From the NCBI GenBank assembly GCA_950022295.1, contig OX465597.1, positions 181,472,516-181,536,515 on the forward strand: 64,000 nt of DNA, in the 5' to 3' direction. Shown here piece by piece: positions 1-10,808 of the stretch. Position 1 is the stretch's first letter; each line of letters starts with the position of its first letter. Origin of the DNA: Bromus sterilis (Eukaryota > Streptophyta > Magnoliopsida > Poales > Poaceae). Made by a program: the position numbers and the translations under genes. A model generated the notes under the pieces. The model was not told the origin of the DNA, did not search any database, and saw only the letters and a program-made list of their open reading frames with translations.

Positions 1-560
1 TCTCCGCCATAAAAGGGATCAGCTTCAACTGTGGATATAAGTGAAAGGTCCACAGAGAAATCATAATCAGGATCAGTGATGCATATAGGATACGTAGCAA
101 AAGTAGGATCAGGAGTAAACTTGTTCTTCAAGGAGTGCTTTGCAGGCAACTTCCTTATAGCGGCAGGGTCGGAATCAGCACATTCATTAAGCTCCCTGCA
201 TAAATCATCATCAAGTATAATATAATCGTCCTCAAGGAGTTTCTCCTTAAGGCTAGTAAAATCGTGAGTTTTTCCAACAGGGGTTTTGGTAACAGGAATT
301 TCAACTCCCGAGAATCGGGCAGCAGCAGCAATATGTTCTTCAATAAAAGAACCAAGTGAACCAGTAGTCTCAAAGGTAGTAGAAGCATCATCAAAAGTGT
401 CTGACATATTGCCAGACTCAACAAAAGTAGCATGTAACTGAGGTGAATCAAACTTACTCATAACTGAAGGTGAATCAAGTTTAGCACTAGTGCTAAGAGT
501 GGTACCTTGTCTTGTACGGGAGGGTAAGATCGGAACCTTGGGGTATCCTTTCTTACCCAT
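1..560 (-). CDS. Gypsy gag polyprotein, N-terminal part (runs off the edge)
   Basis: An uninterrupted frame of 186 codons starts at the ATG at 560-558 and runs to the window edge with no stop, so its 3' end is not visible. It lies 58 bases after the primer site, the expected place for gag. The visible part is Ser/Thr/Asp-rich and mostly polar, begins MGKKGYP, and ends in a region (around DFSVDLSLISTVEADPFYGG) that in Sabrina-like elements leads into the conserved retrotransposon gag domain. No zinc knuckle is reached. Gag would form the virus-like particle in which reverse transcription takes place. The open frame suggests a fairly young copy. The product assignment rests on position and general resemblance. 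Confidence 0.7.
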   Translation of the reverse strand, partial: MGKKGYPKVPILPSRTRQGTTLSTSAKLDSPSVMSKFDSPQLHATFVESGNMSDTFDDASTTFETTGSLGSFIEEHIAAAARFSGVEIPVTKTPVGKTHDFTSLKEKLLEDDYIILDDDLCRELNECADSDPAAIRKLPAKHSLKNKFTPDPTFATYPICITDPDYDFSVDLSLISTVEADPFYGG

Positions 561-617
561 AGTGGATAACGTGCAGCAGGTAGGATACTTCAAGTAAACC
601 TTTAAATAAAGCTACGC

Positions 618-634
618 CCCCCGGCAACGGCGCC
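618..634 (-). other. Primer binding site (tRNA-Asp type)
   Basis: On the minus strand this reads TGGCGCCGTTGCCGGGG, complementary to the 3' end of plant tRNA-Asp. It lies 13 bases inside the LTR end at 648, so it fixes the orientation as minus. Confidence 0.85.
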
Positions 635-647
635 AGCAAATAGTACT

Positions 648-2044
648 TGATAACCCTCAACTGTAGGGGATCGAGATAGTCTTCGCGGGCAAGATAACCC
701 AATTTATTGATTCGACACTTGGGGAGCCAAAGAATACGTGCAGGCTTTGATAATTGAGTTGTTAATTCAACCGCACCTGAAATAAACACTTGCTTGCACA
801 AAGGTATTAATAGCAACGGTAGTATGGAAGTGGTAGTGGTGATGATAATAGTGGTGATGAAACAACAAAAGTAAAACAACAAAAGTAAACAACTAGTAAC
901 CACCAGGATTGAAACACTGTAGGCTAGGGAGATGGATCGTTGGGCGCTGCTTGGATGAGATCAAACATGTAATAGATTCTAACACGGGAAAGGCTCACAG
1001 AAAAGAAATGATCATCTAGGCAAATATCAAACATTAGGCATGTACCCCAAGGTAGTTGTACGTGCTTGCAATAAGAACTTTGCATAACACTTTTGTCCTA
1101 CCCTCCCGCTACGAACGGGGCAAAAGGAACTTAGGGAGATTAAGGTACTCCTGTCAAAGAGCACCGGAACAAAGCATTAACACTTCATGGATACACGGAA
1201 TCCTCAAATTATAGTCCATCCCCTTTGGTGTCCCAAGCTTTCACCATTGGGATCGCCGGTTCCGGACTATAATAGGTGCATACAACTCATAGATAGGATC
1301 AAGAACACCAACAAACTCAAGAAAACAAAGGGTGATCAGATCTGAAATCATGGCACTCGGGCCCAAAGTGACAACCATTAAGAGCAACAAGTTGTAACAA
1401 AGATGATAAACACCAAGTAGATGATAGGCAACATGCCCCCAACAATCTGATAAACTATTACATGATCTAACTCATCCAATCCCTACCATCCCCTTTGCCT
1501 ACAGCAGGGAATTACTCACACATGAGAGGAGAAGTCATGGAGGGGTGATGGAGAGGCGATGATGACGACGATGATTTCCCCTCACCAGAGGCCAAAACAA
1601 CCTCCACGTTAGCTCTCCCAGAGAAGAACAGAGGGTGGTGGCGGCTCCACGACGTAGATCGGAAAAACGACTTCTTTTCTAGAGTTTCCTCGCCGAGGGA
1701 ATAAATAGGGCCAAGGTAGGGCACCAGGGGGTGTGGGACCCATCTAGGAGGGCAGGTGGCGCGACCAGGGGCTGAGCCGCGCCACACACCCTTCTGGGTG
1801 CCCCATGGCTGCCCTGTGGCCCCCCTTTGGCAGCATCGAAGCTTCGGAAACGATGATTTTTTATTTGATTTTTGTGGATTTTTCCAGCGTACCTAAATAT
1901 CCAGAAACCTACACAATATAAAACATCACTGGCAGCTGTGTTGAAAACAATGTCAGTCCCGTTAGTTTCATCCAAATCATGCAAGAATGAAGCCAAAACA
2001 ATAGCAAAAGTGTTTGGAAAAGTAGATACGTTTGAGACGTATCA
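648..2044 (-). repeat. 5' LTR of the Sabrina-like element (1.4 kb)
   Basis: On the minus strand it starts TGATACGTC at 2044 and ends GGTTATCA at 648, so the termini pair as TGATA/TATCA. A TATA-like AAATAGG/ATAAATA element lies near 1697-1705. The GC-rich stretch 1720-1830 corresponds to the segment that follows the promoter in the related LTR at 6867-8444. Confidence 0.8.
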
Positions 2045-2569
2045 GCATTTCTTAACAAGAGATTTCATACATTCTGAAGCTTGGGCAACGTGTTCATTAT
2101 CCAATTGCCTAAAATTCATAATGTTACTCCTCAATTGGATAACTTTAGCAGGTGGGTAGTACTTCCCAATAAAAGCATCTTTGCACTTATCCCAAGAATC
2201 TATGCTATTCCTAGGCAAAGATTGAAACCAGATTTTATCTCCGTCCCTCAAAGAGAAAGGAAAAATCTTGAGCTTAACAATATCACCTTCTACTTCTTTA
2301 TACTTTTGCATATCACATAATTTAACAAAAATATTCAAGTGTAAAACAACAACATCTCTAGCACCCGAGAATTGATCTCTCATAACAAGGTTTAGAAATG
2401 TAGGTTTAATTTCATAAGAGGTAGCTGAAGTGGCAGGTGTGGCAATAGGAGTGCAGATAAAGTCTTTGTTGTTGTGACCAGTGAAGTCACACAACTTTCT
2501 GTTTTCAGAGGAACCCATAGCAGCAGAAGGTGTGGCATATTTTTTTGTAATTTTTGATATAGGACACAA
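2045..2569 (-). pseudogene. Gypsy gag, truncated by an insertion
   Basis: A minus-strand frame of 175 codons carries the recognisable retrotransposon gag core: the segment around LKIFPFSLRDGDKIWFQSLP, then W-D-K-C, then YYPPAKVIQLRSNIMNFRQL. It matches the plant Gypsy gag pattern (F-P-F-S-L, W, F-F-P-P-A-K, F-R-Q). The true start may be Met-17 (codon at about 2521) rather than the first Met. The frame ends artificially: the final TGA is the first three bases of the inserted Sabrina-like LTR. Gag would package the element RNA; this copy can no longer make a full product. Confidence 0.85.
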
Positions 2570-2629
2570 AGATAAAAACAGAAAGGTAAACTAACAAGAA
2601 TAAAAAGTAAAGGTAAAAGGTAGTGGGCA

Positions 2630-5600
2630 TGTAAGGCCCGATATGCGGTACTGTTCCAGATCTAGGTGTTTCCACTCAGATCCGGGGACGAAGCACATAT
2701 CAGACCCACCGCGACTTATGACAAAGCCATATGCCCCGGATTTCCAACATGAGATCACAACATTACAGATACAGGATACAACATCTCATACAATCGGCAT
2801 ACAACTGCCTTAATACAATACAACAGCGGAAGATACATGTCTGAGTACAGACTACAAGCAAATGCCTAGTGGAAAAGAGAAAAGCATCGATCCCATAACC
2901 ACACGGGTCCAGGCCCTCCGCCAGGATCCGCCTAACTAGTCGTCGTCGAGTCTCCACGTGAAACATCGATCACCATACCTGTTGTCGATCAAGAACCCTG
3001 AAAAGAGTTTGGGGGTAGTATCATGAGTACAGAAGTACTCAGCATCCAACTGTAGTGGTCAACTGACCCAGCAAGGACTTCATCACTCGTCATTCTAGGA
3101 CAACTAGTAGTTTACGGTAAGGAAGAGGTAAGTGGTGAGGTTGCTGCCGCACTAGCATTTATGAAGTGGATAACGATCTAGAGAGTAAGGTAAGAAGCCA
3201 AGCATACGATGAGGAATCGCCTCCAACAAGTCTGCTATCCACCTACTACGCAAACATAACACCTATCCTATCCTTGTCCTCCTCTTCGCATTCCGACGAA
3301 GAAGAAGCAGTCAAGGCACACACACGTTGATCAAATTATATTAAGATTATCTCAGTTGTTGTTGTCTATGAACAAGGAGTAGGTCTCAATTCGTCCATAA
3401 CCGTGGACACGGCTTCTCGAAAAGATTTAACCCTGCAGGGGTGTACCAACTGCCCATTACGAGGCTCCGCACGCACGTTCATCTCTCTCAGTTGCTACCC
3501 ATTATAGGCAACCATTTTATGATTTAGTTCCAAGAGATCCGAAACGACAAGTCCCTCTAGCTAACAACGAACAAATCCGGGTGGCCCCCGGTGAGACGAC
3601 ATCCAGCTCAGGAGCCGGCCGCGCTCTCGATCTGGTCTCTACCGTATGACTCCAGGTTTGGATTGCCGGTTAATCACACATGGGACACCGGGTCCTCAGC
3701 CGGTCATGATGGGCCATCAAGGGAACTAAGTCCTCACTGGTCCGGGTTGTTTGAAAACAACTGGCGGACGACCAGCACACACACGGTTTCAAATGGTAAA
3801 TCAGCTTGGGCCACCACTAGAAATATTTTAAGCTAGGTAGGTAAGAAAAGGGGACCCCATAAAATCCCACACGCGGTTAGGCACGCTCAGTCTTAAAACC
3901 AATACCCGGAACTCGGATCCTAGGTGACTCGAATGGAACAAAGCGTCGGGGCGGGATAGCCTAGACCTTCCATCCTTCGTCGAATATAGTCAACATTATA
4001 ATAATCATATCATCAACAACAATAATAATAATAATGTGATATCCCAAACCAAGGAGTAACATGGTAACATCGTAGCATCCTAAGCATGCATACTAAGCAG
4101 GGGCTAAGCAACGAGCAATAGTAACATAGCAGTACATGGTTTGCTGGGAAGGGACATGGCTGTATCGGTTTGAAAGAGGCAGTAAACATGTGGTAGGATC
4201 AAACATCGAACCTATCCTGTACTAGCATGCAAACCGCTGGTTGAAATAGAATGGATCATAAGTAATGTATAGTCCTTGCCTGTTGATAAGTCGGGTTCCG
4301 GAGGTGTAGTCGATCGCACGCTCGCATCGTCTCTGAGAGTAACCGCGGGAGCACACAAGACGGTAAACACTGAAAAGCAATCAACGAGCAAGCACTCTAT
4401 TACTACGAAGCAAACACGAGCAAGCATCAACAAGAAGTAACACGAGACATCGCACCTACCGTCGAGACCGGTTACTAACAGGTTAAGTGAAGTACTCGTC
4501 ACACACGACGATACCGCACGTTTATGATGGTTCAAGTTGTTTAGCTACAGGTGATCAACAAAGGTTGTTAACATGGCAAAGCACAGAAGCATGGCATAGC
4601 ACACAAACATGGCAAGAGGTGAAGCATAAATAAACAACCTGATCTAGTCACTTTAAGTGGGGGTAAAATCCTAGACATGGCAAACTATTGCGGACCCCAC
4701 GAAAAAAATGGAATTTGGTACTGTTTTGCCCTAAACAATATTTGATAATTTTTATTAGCAGGCAAGAGCAGCAAAAACACAATCTACATGCAATTCTAGT
4801 CAAGTTACATATAAAGAACATTTTAAACAGAGCAACGGTTAAAAAGTTATTGCAGTTATAGTTTACAGTGGCAGACAGTGTAATTAGCAGGTAAACAACA
4901 AGTAAACAAGCTCAAACATGGCAACAAACAACATTTTAATAATCTACGCGCAAAACGGAGCAACTTTCATGTAGAAAGCGTCTCCATCGGAGCTACCGGT
5001 GAAAAGATACGGGCACCGCAATAAAACAATTAACAGATAAATAAAAAGCCTAGAAAAAGAAAAAAAAACATGCACTGGGCCGAATCTAGTCCTATTGGGC
5101 CCAACAGAGAAAAAAGAACTAAATAAAAAAAAGAAAAAAGGGGGGCAGCCTCACCTTGGGCCTGGCCCAAGTGGCTGGGCTTGGCTCGGCTGGGCAAGCC
5201 GCAGTGGGCGCGTTGGATGGCTGGGCCGCCTTCGAGCCCACACGGCTGGAGGCAGCGCTCGGGCAGCATCCTCGTCCACGACCGAGGACTGGCAGGCGGC
5301 AGCGGCCTCGCCGGCCGATGGCGCTCCGGCCACGACGCGCTGGCGGCACGACGAAGGGCTGGGGGGCGCACGACGGAGGGGATCCAGCCGGATCTGGCCC
5401 GGGCGGCGCGGCTCTTCGGGCGGAGGTGGGTGGCGGCTCGGGTGGAGCTCCTGGGCGGGGCTCCCATGGAGGCGGGGTCGCCGGCGACCTGTTGACAGAG
5501 GAGAGAGGGAGGTGAGGGGAGAGAGGAGAGGAGGAGGAAAGGGGGCGCGGTGCAGGGGCTCCTCGCCGGAGGCGGGGCGCGGCGGCTCCGGCTCGCCGGC

Positions 5601-6307
5601 TGCTCTCCACGAGCACGGGCACGGCATCCATGAGAGATAGAGGAGAGGGAGAGAGAACGCTGGAGCACAGGGCCGATCTGGGCCGTCGGATCGCGAGATC
5701 TGACGGTCCAGATCGCAGGGGAGCAAAAATTCGGGATTTGGGGTCAAAATTGGCAGATCTAGCAAAGTGGAGGGGGGTGGCTGCAAATTTGGCTCAGGGA
5801 AACCCTAGAAAGGGGTGGGAGTGTGGTGGTCTTTATATAGCATGGGTGGCTGGCAGTTTGCAAAAACATCCCCGGTTTTTCTCTCGCGCGCGCGGTGCTC
5901 ACGTTTCTGACCGCCGGGGGTCCGCAGTACCTCCGATTCGGGTAAAACTTCGAACTGCGCGATCAGCGCGTCGAGCCGGAGGCGTTCACCTCGCGCTGGA
6001 ACCGTTCCGAAAACACTTTCCGGCGCGCTATAAAAATAACCCATTTAATTATTAAACGGGGTTTTTCGTTCCGTTGGCTGCGGCTGGTCTCGTGCGGTTT
6101 TCGCGACGGTGATCGGGCGAAACCCGCTGTCGCAAAGGTCGAGTGTCAGGGTGGCAAGGGTCGGTCTCCGTCCGATATGAGATAAGAGGGGGAAAAATAA
6201 TCGCCGATCGATAAATCGGGGATGCAAACACCGCAAACAAATCAGACAATCAAACAATTCACACCGAAAACAAAAATTTTAATTTTTGTGAAAACTGGGC
6301 TGTTACA
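2630..6307 (-). repeat. Solo LTR of the giant-LTR family (3.68 kb)
   Basis: Begins TGTAAGGCCCGATATGCGG and ends GGGCTGTTACA on the plus strand, so it is in minus orientation relative to the family primer site. It is flanked by a perfect 5-base duplication, GGGCA (2625-2629 and 6308-6312), with host Gypsy leader on both sides and no internal region: a solo LTR left by LTR-LTR recombination. Confidence 0.92.
5832..5839 (-). promoter_or_regulatory. LTR TATA box
   Basis: TATATAAA on the minus strand, about 470 bp from the LTR start and followed by AGGGTTTCCCTAG, a telo-box-like 5' leader motif. The same arrangement recurs at 13468, 20878, 25170, 25821 and 61499 in sister copies. Confidence 0.6.
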
Positions 6308-6336
6308 GGGCAACTCCCCTATCTTATCACTCGGAG

Positions 6337-6354
6337 TCCCCGGCAACGGCGCCA
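6337..6354 (-). other. Primer binding site of the host Gypsy (tRNA-Asp type)
   Basis: Reads TGGCGCCGTTGCCGGGGA on the minus strand, 10 bases inside the LTR boundary at 6365. The solo giant LTR (2630-6307) separates it from its gag. Confidence 0.88.
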
Positions 6355-6364
6355 GAAATTCGCT

Positions 6365-6866
6365 TGATACGCGAGAGAGTATTGCTTCTCGCCCTTCGTT
6401 GGTTACCCCAAGTGGAAGGTAAGATACAGCGTAGCAGCAAGTTTCCCTGGGTGAAGATAACGAGGTTGAGTATCGACCAGTAGGACTCCGGCGATGATAA
6501 GTAGGTGTCAGCGGCGCACCTGACGCGGACCTGCACACAACACAATTAACTTTGCTCCCAACGAAGTTTAGAGAGGTTGTCAATCTCTCCGGTCTTGTTG
6601 TTTACAAAGGATAAAAAACACAGGATAATGATAATGATAGCAACTGAAAGTAAAAAAGCAAGAGAATAAATGAGTGTGTAAATAGTTATGAGGATATGGA
6701 CCGGGGTCCCGTGATGTTCACTAGTGATGTCTCTCTCCCAAAAGATGATAAAGATTCTATGCGAGGTAAAAAATTATAGAAGGGCAATTCATAGGATTAT
6801 AAACTCACCGCAATGCTAACTATGCTACAAAAGAAAGTAAGAGGCTCAAAAGCATGGGCAGTACGC
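6365..6866 (-). repeat. Host Gypsy 5' LTR, piece A
   Basis: First of three pieces of the minus-strand LTR, starting on the plus strand with TGATACGCGAG. It is broken at 6866 by the plus-strand same-family element; the target duplication TACGC is at 6862-6866. It continues at 12417. Confidence 0.88.
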
Positions 6867-8444
6867 TGATACGTCCAAAACGTATCTATAATTTCTGCTT
6901 GCTCCATGCATGTTTTGTGTGATATTGCTATGATCTAGATACACTTTCATATACTTTTGATCATATTTGGACTAACCTATTAACTCAGTGCACCTCAATG
7001 CCAGTTCCTGTTTTCTGCTGTTTTTCTATTTCAGTTTTACCCCATATAAAAAGTGCCAGAAAAATTCGGGAAAATTCAGATAAAAAATCAGCGTGAAGGA
7101 AGCTTCGCGAAGAGCCCTGGAGGGGCCAGGGGGGCCCAGGCGGCCACCCGGCGCGGCCCCTGCCCCCTGTCCACCTCTGGTTGCCCCCCTTCGCCTATTT
7201 ATTCTCCGTCACGTGGAAACTCCGAAGACAAAACCCTATTTCGCAAACTCGCCTCTGTTCCACCGCCGCCGCGCTTCCGAGATCGGGAGCACCAGAAGAC
7301 CTCTTCCCGGCACCCTGCCGGAGGGAGGATTGACCTCCGGGAGTCTCCTCTCCACCATGGATGCTCCCCGGATGTCTCGTGAGTAGTTTTCCTTGAACCA
7401 TGGGTCCGTGATCAGTAGCTATGTGATGTTCTCCTCCCCTCTTTGATCTTCATTGTTTAGACCTCGTGAGCTGCCCTACATGATCGAGGCGCCTTTGTAA
7501 TATTTCTGCTGTTGCTATGCTGAGTTTGATGGGATCTGATGGATTATGAGATTATGTTCAGATTGTGATAGAGTAATACATTTGGTTTTTATCTCTTATA
7601 TTTTAGTTCCTAAGTAATTCTTGCATGTTCTCCGTTGCTGTTTATTGCTTTGGCCAAGTAGTAGGTAGTGACTCCAAGAGGGAACGTTGTGCTCGATTGT
7701 GGGTTCATGCCCCCCGATGACACGCTTGAGTGACAGAAACATGAGTCTAGGGGATGTGTTGTCGCCACAAGGGGGAAAACAACGGTGCTTGTAACCGTGG
7801 TTACAAGGATTGTTTACTTTACGCAAAGTGCTTTTTAATGCAGTTGTCTGTTGCTTTGGGTTTACACTTTGGGTGGGGCTCGCAACTTAATACCAGCGAG
7901 ATGTTCTGGATAGATATCTCAAGGTGGATGATTAGTAGTAGATGCAGTTGGATTTTGGTCTACTTATTTTGGCATACTTCCTGTGCTTTTGAACCTCTTC
8001 CTTTCTTTTGTAGCATAGTTAGCATTGCGGTGCGTTCATAATCCTGTCAATTGCCGTTCTGTAATTTGTTTACCTCGCATAGCAGTTTTATCGTCTTTTG
8101 GGAGAGAGACATCACTAGTGAACATCACGTATCCCGGTCCATATCCTTATTATTGTTTCCACGCTATCTTTACTTTATTGCTTTTACTTGCTATCATTAT
8201 CCCTTGTGTTTTACCCTTTGTAAACAACAAGACCGGAGAGATTGAAAACCTCTCTGAACTTCGTTGGGAACAAAGTTATCTGTGTCTGTGTGCAGGTCCA
8301 CGTCAGTCGCGTCGCTAACACCTACTTATCATCTCTGGAGTCCTACTGGAGACAAACCTTGGTATCTTCACCGAGGGGAACTTGCTGTTGCGCTACATCT
8401 CCACCTTCCACTTGGGGTAACCAACGAAGGGCAAGAAGCCATCA
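6867..8444 (+). repeat. 5' LTR of the non-autonomous Gypsy (1.58 kb)
   Basis: Starts TGATACGTCC and ends AGAAGCCATCA. It aligns along its length with 10809-12411 and, inverted, with the three host LTR pieces. The GC-rich section (7100-7190) differs by indels from the second copy. Confidence 0.9.
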
Positions 8445-8454
8445 AGCGAATTTC

Positions 8455-8472
8455 TGGCGCCGTTGCCGGGGA
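8455..8472 (+). other. Primer binding site (tRNA-Asp type)
   Basis: TGGCGCCGTTGCCGGGGA, 10 bases after the LTR end at 8444. Confidence 0.9.
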
Positions 8473-8637
8473 CTCCGAGTGCTAAGATAGGGGAGTTGCA
8501 CACTAGCCTTTACCTTTGTTTTTTAGTCTTGTTAGTTTACCCTTCAGTTCTTATCTCGGTGTCCTTTATGAAAAACCACAAAAAAAGTTGCTACCTTTTG
8601 CCTTTGTCTTGCTTTGCCTATTTATGCTATCCTCATC

Positions 8638-9765
8638 ATGGGTGATGAACCACTCAAATATGGTAGGATGGACATGTTTCACTTGGATCGTCTTCGATCA
8701 ATTTGTGCTCGCGCTAAAAACCCAACCGACTTGGTTGAGGGAAAATCATTGGATGAGCATGCTCATTATACGCGACACCGCCTATCTCAAAAAGGGAAAC
8801 ACTTATGGGATCAAATACATGTTTCTTATTGCCATGCTAAACTTTTGTGCCACATTTATGATTTTACTTGCTGTTCTAATATAGATCATAAACACCTCGC
8901 TTTCCAATGTGAGTTCAATGAAAATGAGATCTTATATTCTTATGCTAAAGGTGTTTATGATTACTTTGATGTTGAAAAGATTGAAGAGTTTGTTGCTTTT
9001 AAAGGTGCCTATGAGATTGCTTCTTTGATTGAAAAATATCACGATACTATTTTCGAGTCTGAAAACTTTGCAGTTCTTGCTTATTGCTTCGAGAATTATA
9101 CTTCCAATTCTTATATTGAGGATTTTAAAAATAAAATGTTTGCTTCCCAAGAAGAGGCCAATTATTGCATTGAGGAGGAATCCCATGATTTCGAGGACTC
9201 ACTTGAAATATCCCTATCTGAAAATTTTGATACTTGCTTTGTTGATGGCCAAGATGCCACTATGGATGATGCTGGAAAAAATGAACTCTCTATAGTTCCT
9301 TATGTTAAGCATGAAATTGTTGCTATTGCACCCACACTTGATTCTCCTATTATCCTTTTGAAATCTCCAACTCTGGAGAACTTTGCTCTTATCAAGGCTC
9401 AATGTGATGGGTTGCATTTATCTTATAATCCTAAAGACCGTGTTGAAAACTATACACGTGTGCTTGCAGTTCATGAACAACATGATTTATGTGATAGTTA
9501 TATTCTTGATGTTGTTCATGATACTACTGAAAATTATTTTGAGAGAGGGAAGTTTGGTTGTAGAAAATTCCATATTACTAAAACTCCTCTCTTTATGTTG
9601 AAAGTTTTGAAGATGTTCCTGTTCCACCTTTCTATCAATGTCACTTTGTGCTTCTTTGACTTGTTTTTTTACAAGATGCCTATGCATAGGAAGTGGGTTA
9701 GGCTTAAATGTGTTTCATATTTGTTTCTTGATGCTCTCTTTTTCTTCAAATTCTTATTCTTATGA
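8638..9765 (+). CDS. Intact single ORF of a pol-less Gypsy element, unknown function
   Basis: The start ATG at 8638 follows the primer site by 165 bases and gives about 375 residues without interruption; an in-frame ATG at 8614 is also possible. The protein begins MGDEPLKYGRMDMFHLDRL. Residues about 15-70 are basic and hydrophilic, the middle (about 85-250) is acidic with many Phe/Tyr, Asp and Glu, and the last 60 residues are strongly hydrophobic (runs of Leu, Phe, Val), suggesting one or two membrane segments or an artificial tail. I see no gag core, CCHC knuckle, protease DSG or reverse transcriptase motif. It sits where gag should be in an element with otherwise typical Gypsy LTRs. An open frame of this length suggests recent selection or recent insertion. 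It may be a divergent gag-like or accessory protein; I do not assign a function. Confidence 0.6.
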   Translation: MGDEPLKYGRMDMFHLDRLRSICARAKNPTDLVEGKSLDEHAHYTRHRLSQKGKHLWDQIHVSYCHAKLLCHIYDFTCCSNIDHKHLAFQCEFNENEILYSYAKGVYDYFDVEKIEEFVAFKGAYEIASLIEKYHDTIFESENFAVLAYCFENYTSNSYIEDFKNKMFASQEEANYCIEEESHDFEDSLEISLSENFDTCFVDGQDATMDDAGKNELSIVPYVKHEIVAIAPTLDSPIILLKSPTLENFALIKAQCDGLHLSYNPKDRVENYTRVLAVHEQHDLCDSYILDVVHDTTENYFERGKFGCRKFHITKTPLFMLKVLKMFLFHLSINVTLCFFDLFFYKMPMHRKWVRLKCVSYLFLDALFFFKFLFL

Positions 9766-10060
9766 GAGCACCTTTTACAATCTTTAAGCCTAGCTAATGG
9801 CTTTAAAGAAGCGCTTTCAGGAGGCAGCCCACAACGAATTTAGGTTTTTCTTTTTGCTTTTGTTGTGTCTTGATGATTGTTACTACTGTAGCAACATCAT
9901 TGTATCTTTATTTTTCAGCTTTGTGCCAAGTTATAGCCTCTTACGGCAAGGGAAGTAAAAGTTGTGACATGCTATCCAGAAAACAGATTCTGTCCTCGTG
10001 ACCAGAAAAATTCCAGAAAATACCAGTTCATATTTTTGAGCTGAAATTTTTACACAGTGT
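9766..10060 (+). other. 3' non-coding tail of the non-autonomous Gypsy
   Basis: No gene. It contains the AGGAGGCAGCCC motif (9820-9831) usually seen between the last ORF and the 3' LTR in Sabrina-like elements, then an AT-rich leader. It is cut at AAACCC (10061-10066), the duplication breakpoint. Confidence 0.5.
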
Positions 10061-10808
10061 AAACCCGGTGTCGCAAAGGTCGAGTGTCAGGGTGGCAAGG
10101 GTCGGTCTCCGTCCGATATGAGATAAGAGGGGGAAAAATAATCGCCGATCGATAAATCGGGGATGCAAACACCGCAAACAAATCAGACAATCAAACAATT
10201 CACACCGAAAACAAAAATTTTAATTTTTGTGAAAACTGGGCTGTTACAGGGCAACTCCCCTATCTTATCACTCGGAGTCCCCGGCAACGGCGCCAGAAAT
10301 TCGCTTGATACGCGAGAGAGTATTGCTTCTCGCCCTTCGTTGGTTACCCCAAGTGGAAGGTAAGATACAGCGTAGCAGCAAGTTTCCCTGGGTGAAGATA
10401 ACGAGGTTGAGTATCGACCAGTAGGACTCCGCCGATGATAAGTAGGTGTCAGCGGCGCACCTGACGCGGACCTGCACACAACACAATTAACTTTGCTCCC
10501 AACGAAGTTTAGAGAGGTTGTCAATCTCTCCGGTCTTGTTGTTTACAAAGGATAAAAAACACAGGATAATGATAATGATAGCAACTGAAAGTAAAAAAGC
10601 AAGAGAATAAATGAGTGTGTAAATAGTTATGAGGATATGGACCGGGGTCCCGTGATGTTCACTAGTGATGTCTCTCTCCCAAAAGATGATAAAGATTCTA
10701 TGCGAGGTAAAAAAATTATAGAAGGGCAATTCACAGGATTATAAACTCACCGCAATACTAACTATGCTACAAAAGAAAGTAAGAGGCTCAAAAGCATGGG
10801 CAGTACGC
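10061..10808 (-). repeat. Duplicated copy of 6120-6866 (giant-LTR end plus host PBS and LTR piece)
   Basis: Near-identical to 6120-6866; I noticed only about five single-base differences and one extra A. It contains the end of the solo giant LTR (to 10248), its duplication GGGCA, the host primer site, host LTR piece A and the TACGC target site (10804-10808). Since it includes unrelated nested pieces in the same order, it is a DNA segment duplication, not a new transposition. AAACCC is shared by both breakpoints. Confidence 0.9.

Larger units (their letters stand above)
1..2044 (-). mobile_element. Sabrina-like Gypsy LTR retrotransposon, 5' part
   Basis: Minus-strand element running off the left edge. 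Reading leftward it has a 5' LTR (648-2044), a primer site complementary to tRNA-Asp (618-634) and the start of an open gag-like frame (560 to 1). It is inserted in the gag of another Gypsy element: the host frame ends exactly where the LTR terminus begins at 2044. The LTR type, tRNA-Asp primer and gag style fit the Sabrina/WHAM group of Triticeae; the name is an inference. The other end is outside the window, so the target duplication cannot be checked. Confidence 0.85.
6867..10060 (+). mobile_element. Non-autonomous WHAM-like Gypsy element, first copy (5' LTR plus internal)
   Basis: A 5' LTR (6867-8444), tRNA-Asp primer site (8455-8472), one ORF of 376 codons (8638-9765) and a 3' non-coding tail. 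The internal sequence stops at about 10060, where a duplicated copy of the upstream flank begins. It inserted in inverted orientation into an LTR of its own family; target site TACGC at 6862-6866. No protease, reverse transcriptase or integrase is seen, so movement would need another element's enzymes. Confidence 0.8.

Noticed and set aside
155..903. Minus-strand frames at 155-451 and 553-903
   Set aside because: The first is out of frame with the open gag frame that runs from 560 to the edge; the second spans the primer site and LTR end.
5030..5786. Several overlapping long frames on both strands in the GC-rich LTR block (also at 13393-14238, 20124-20847, 24422-25139, 26012-26545, 60852-61613)
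   Set aside because: They arise from GC-rich, stop-poor sequence, overlap in several frames, are Pro/Ala/Arg/Ser low complexity and are not kept between copies of the LTR.
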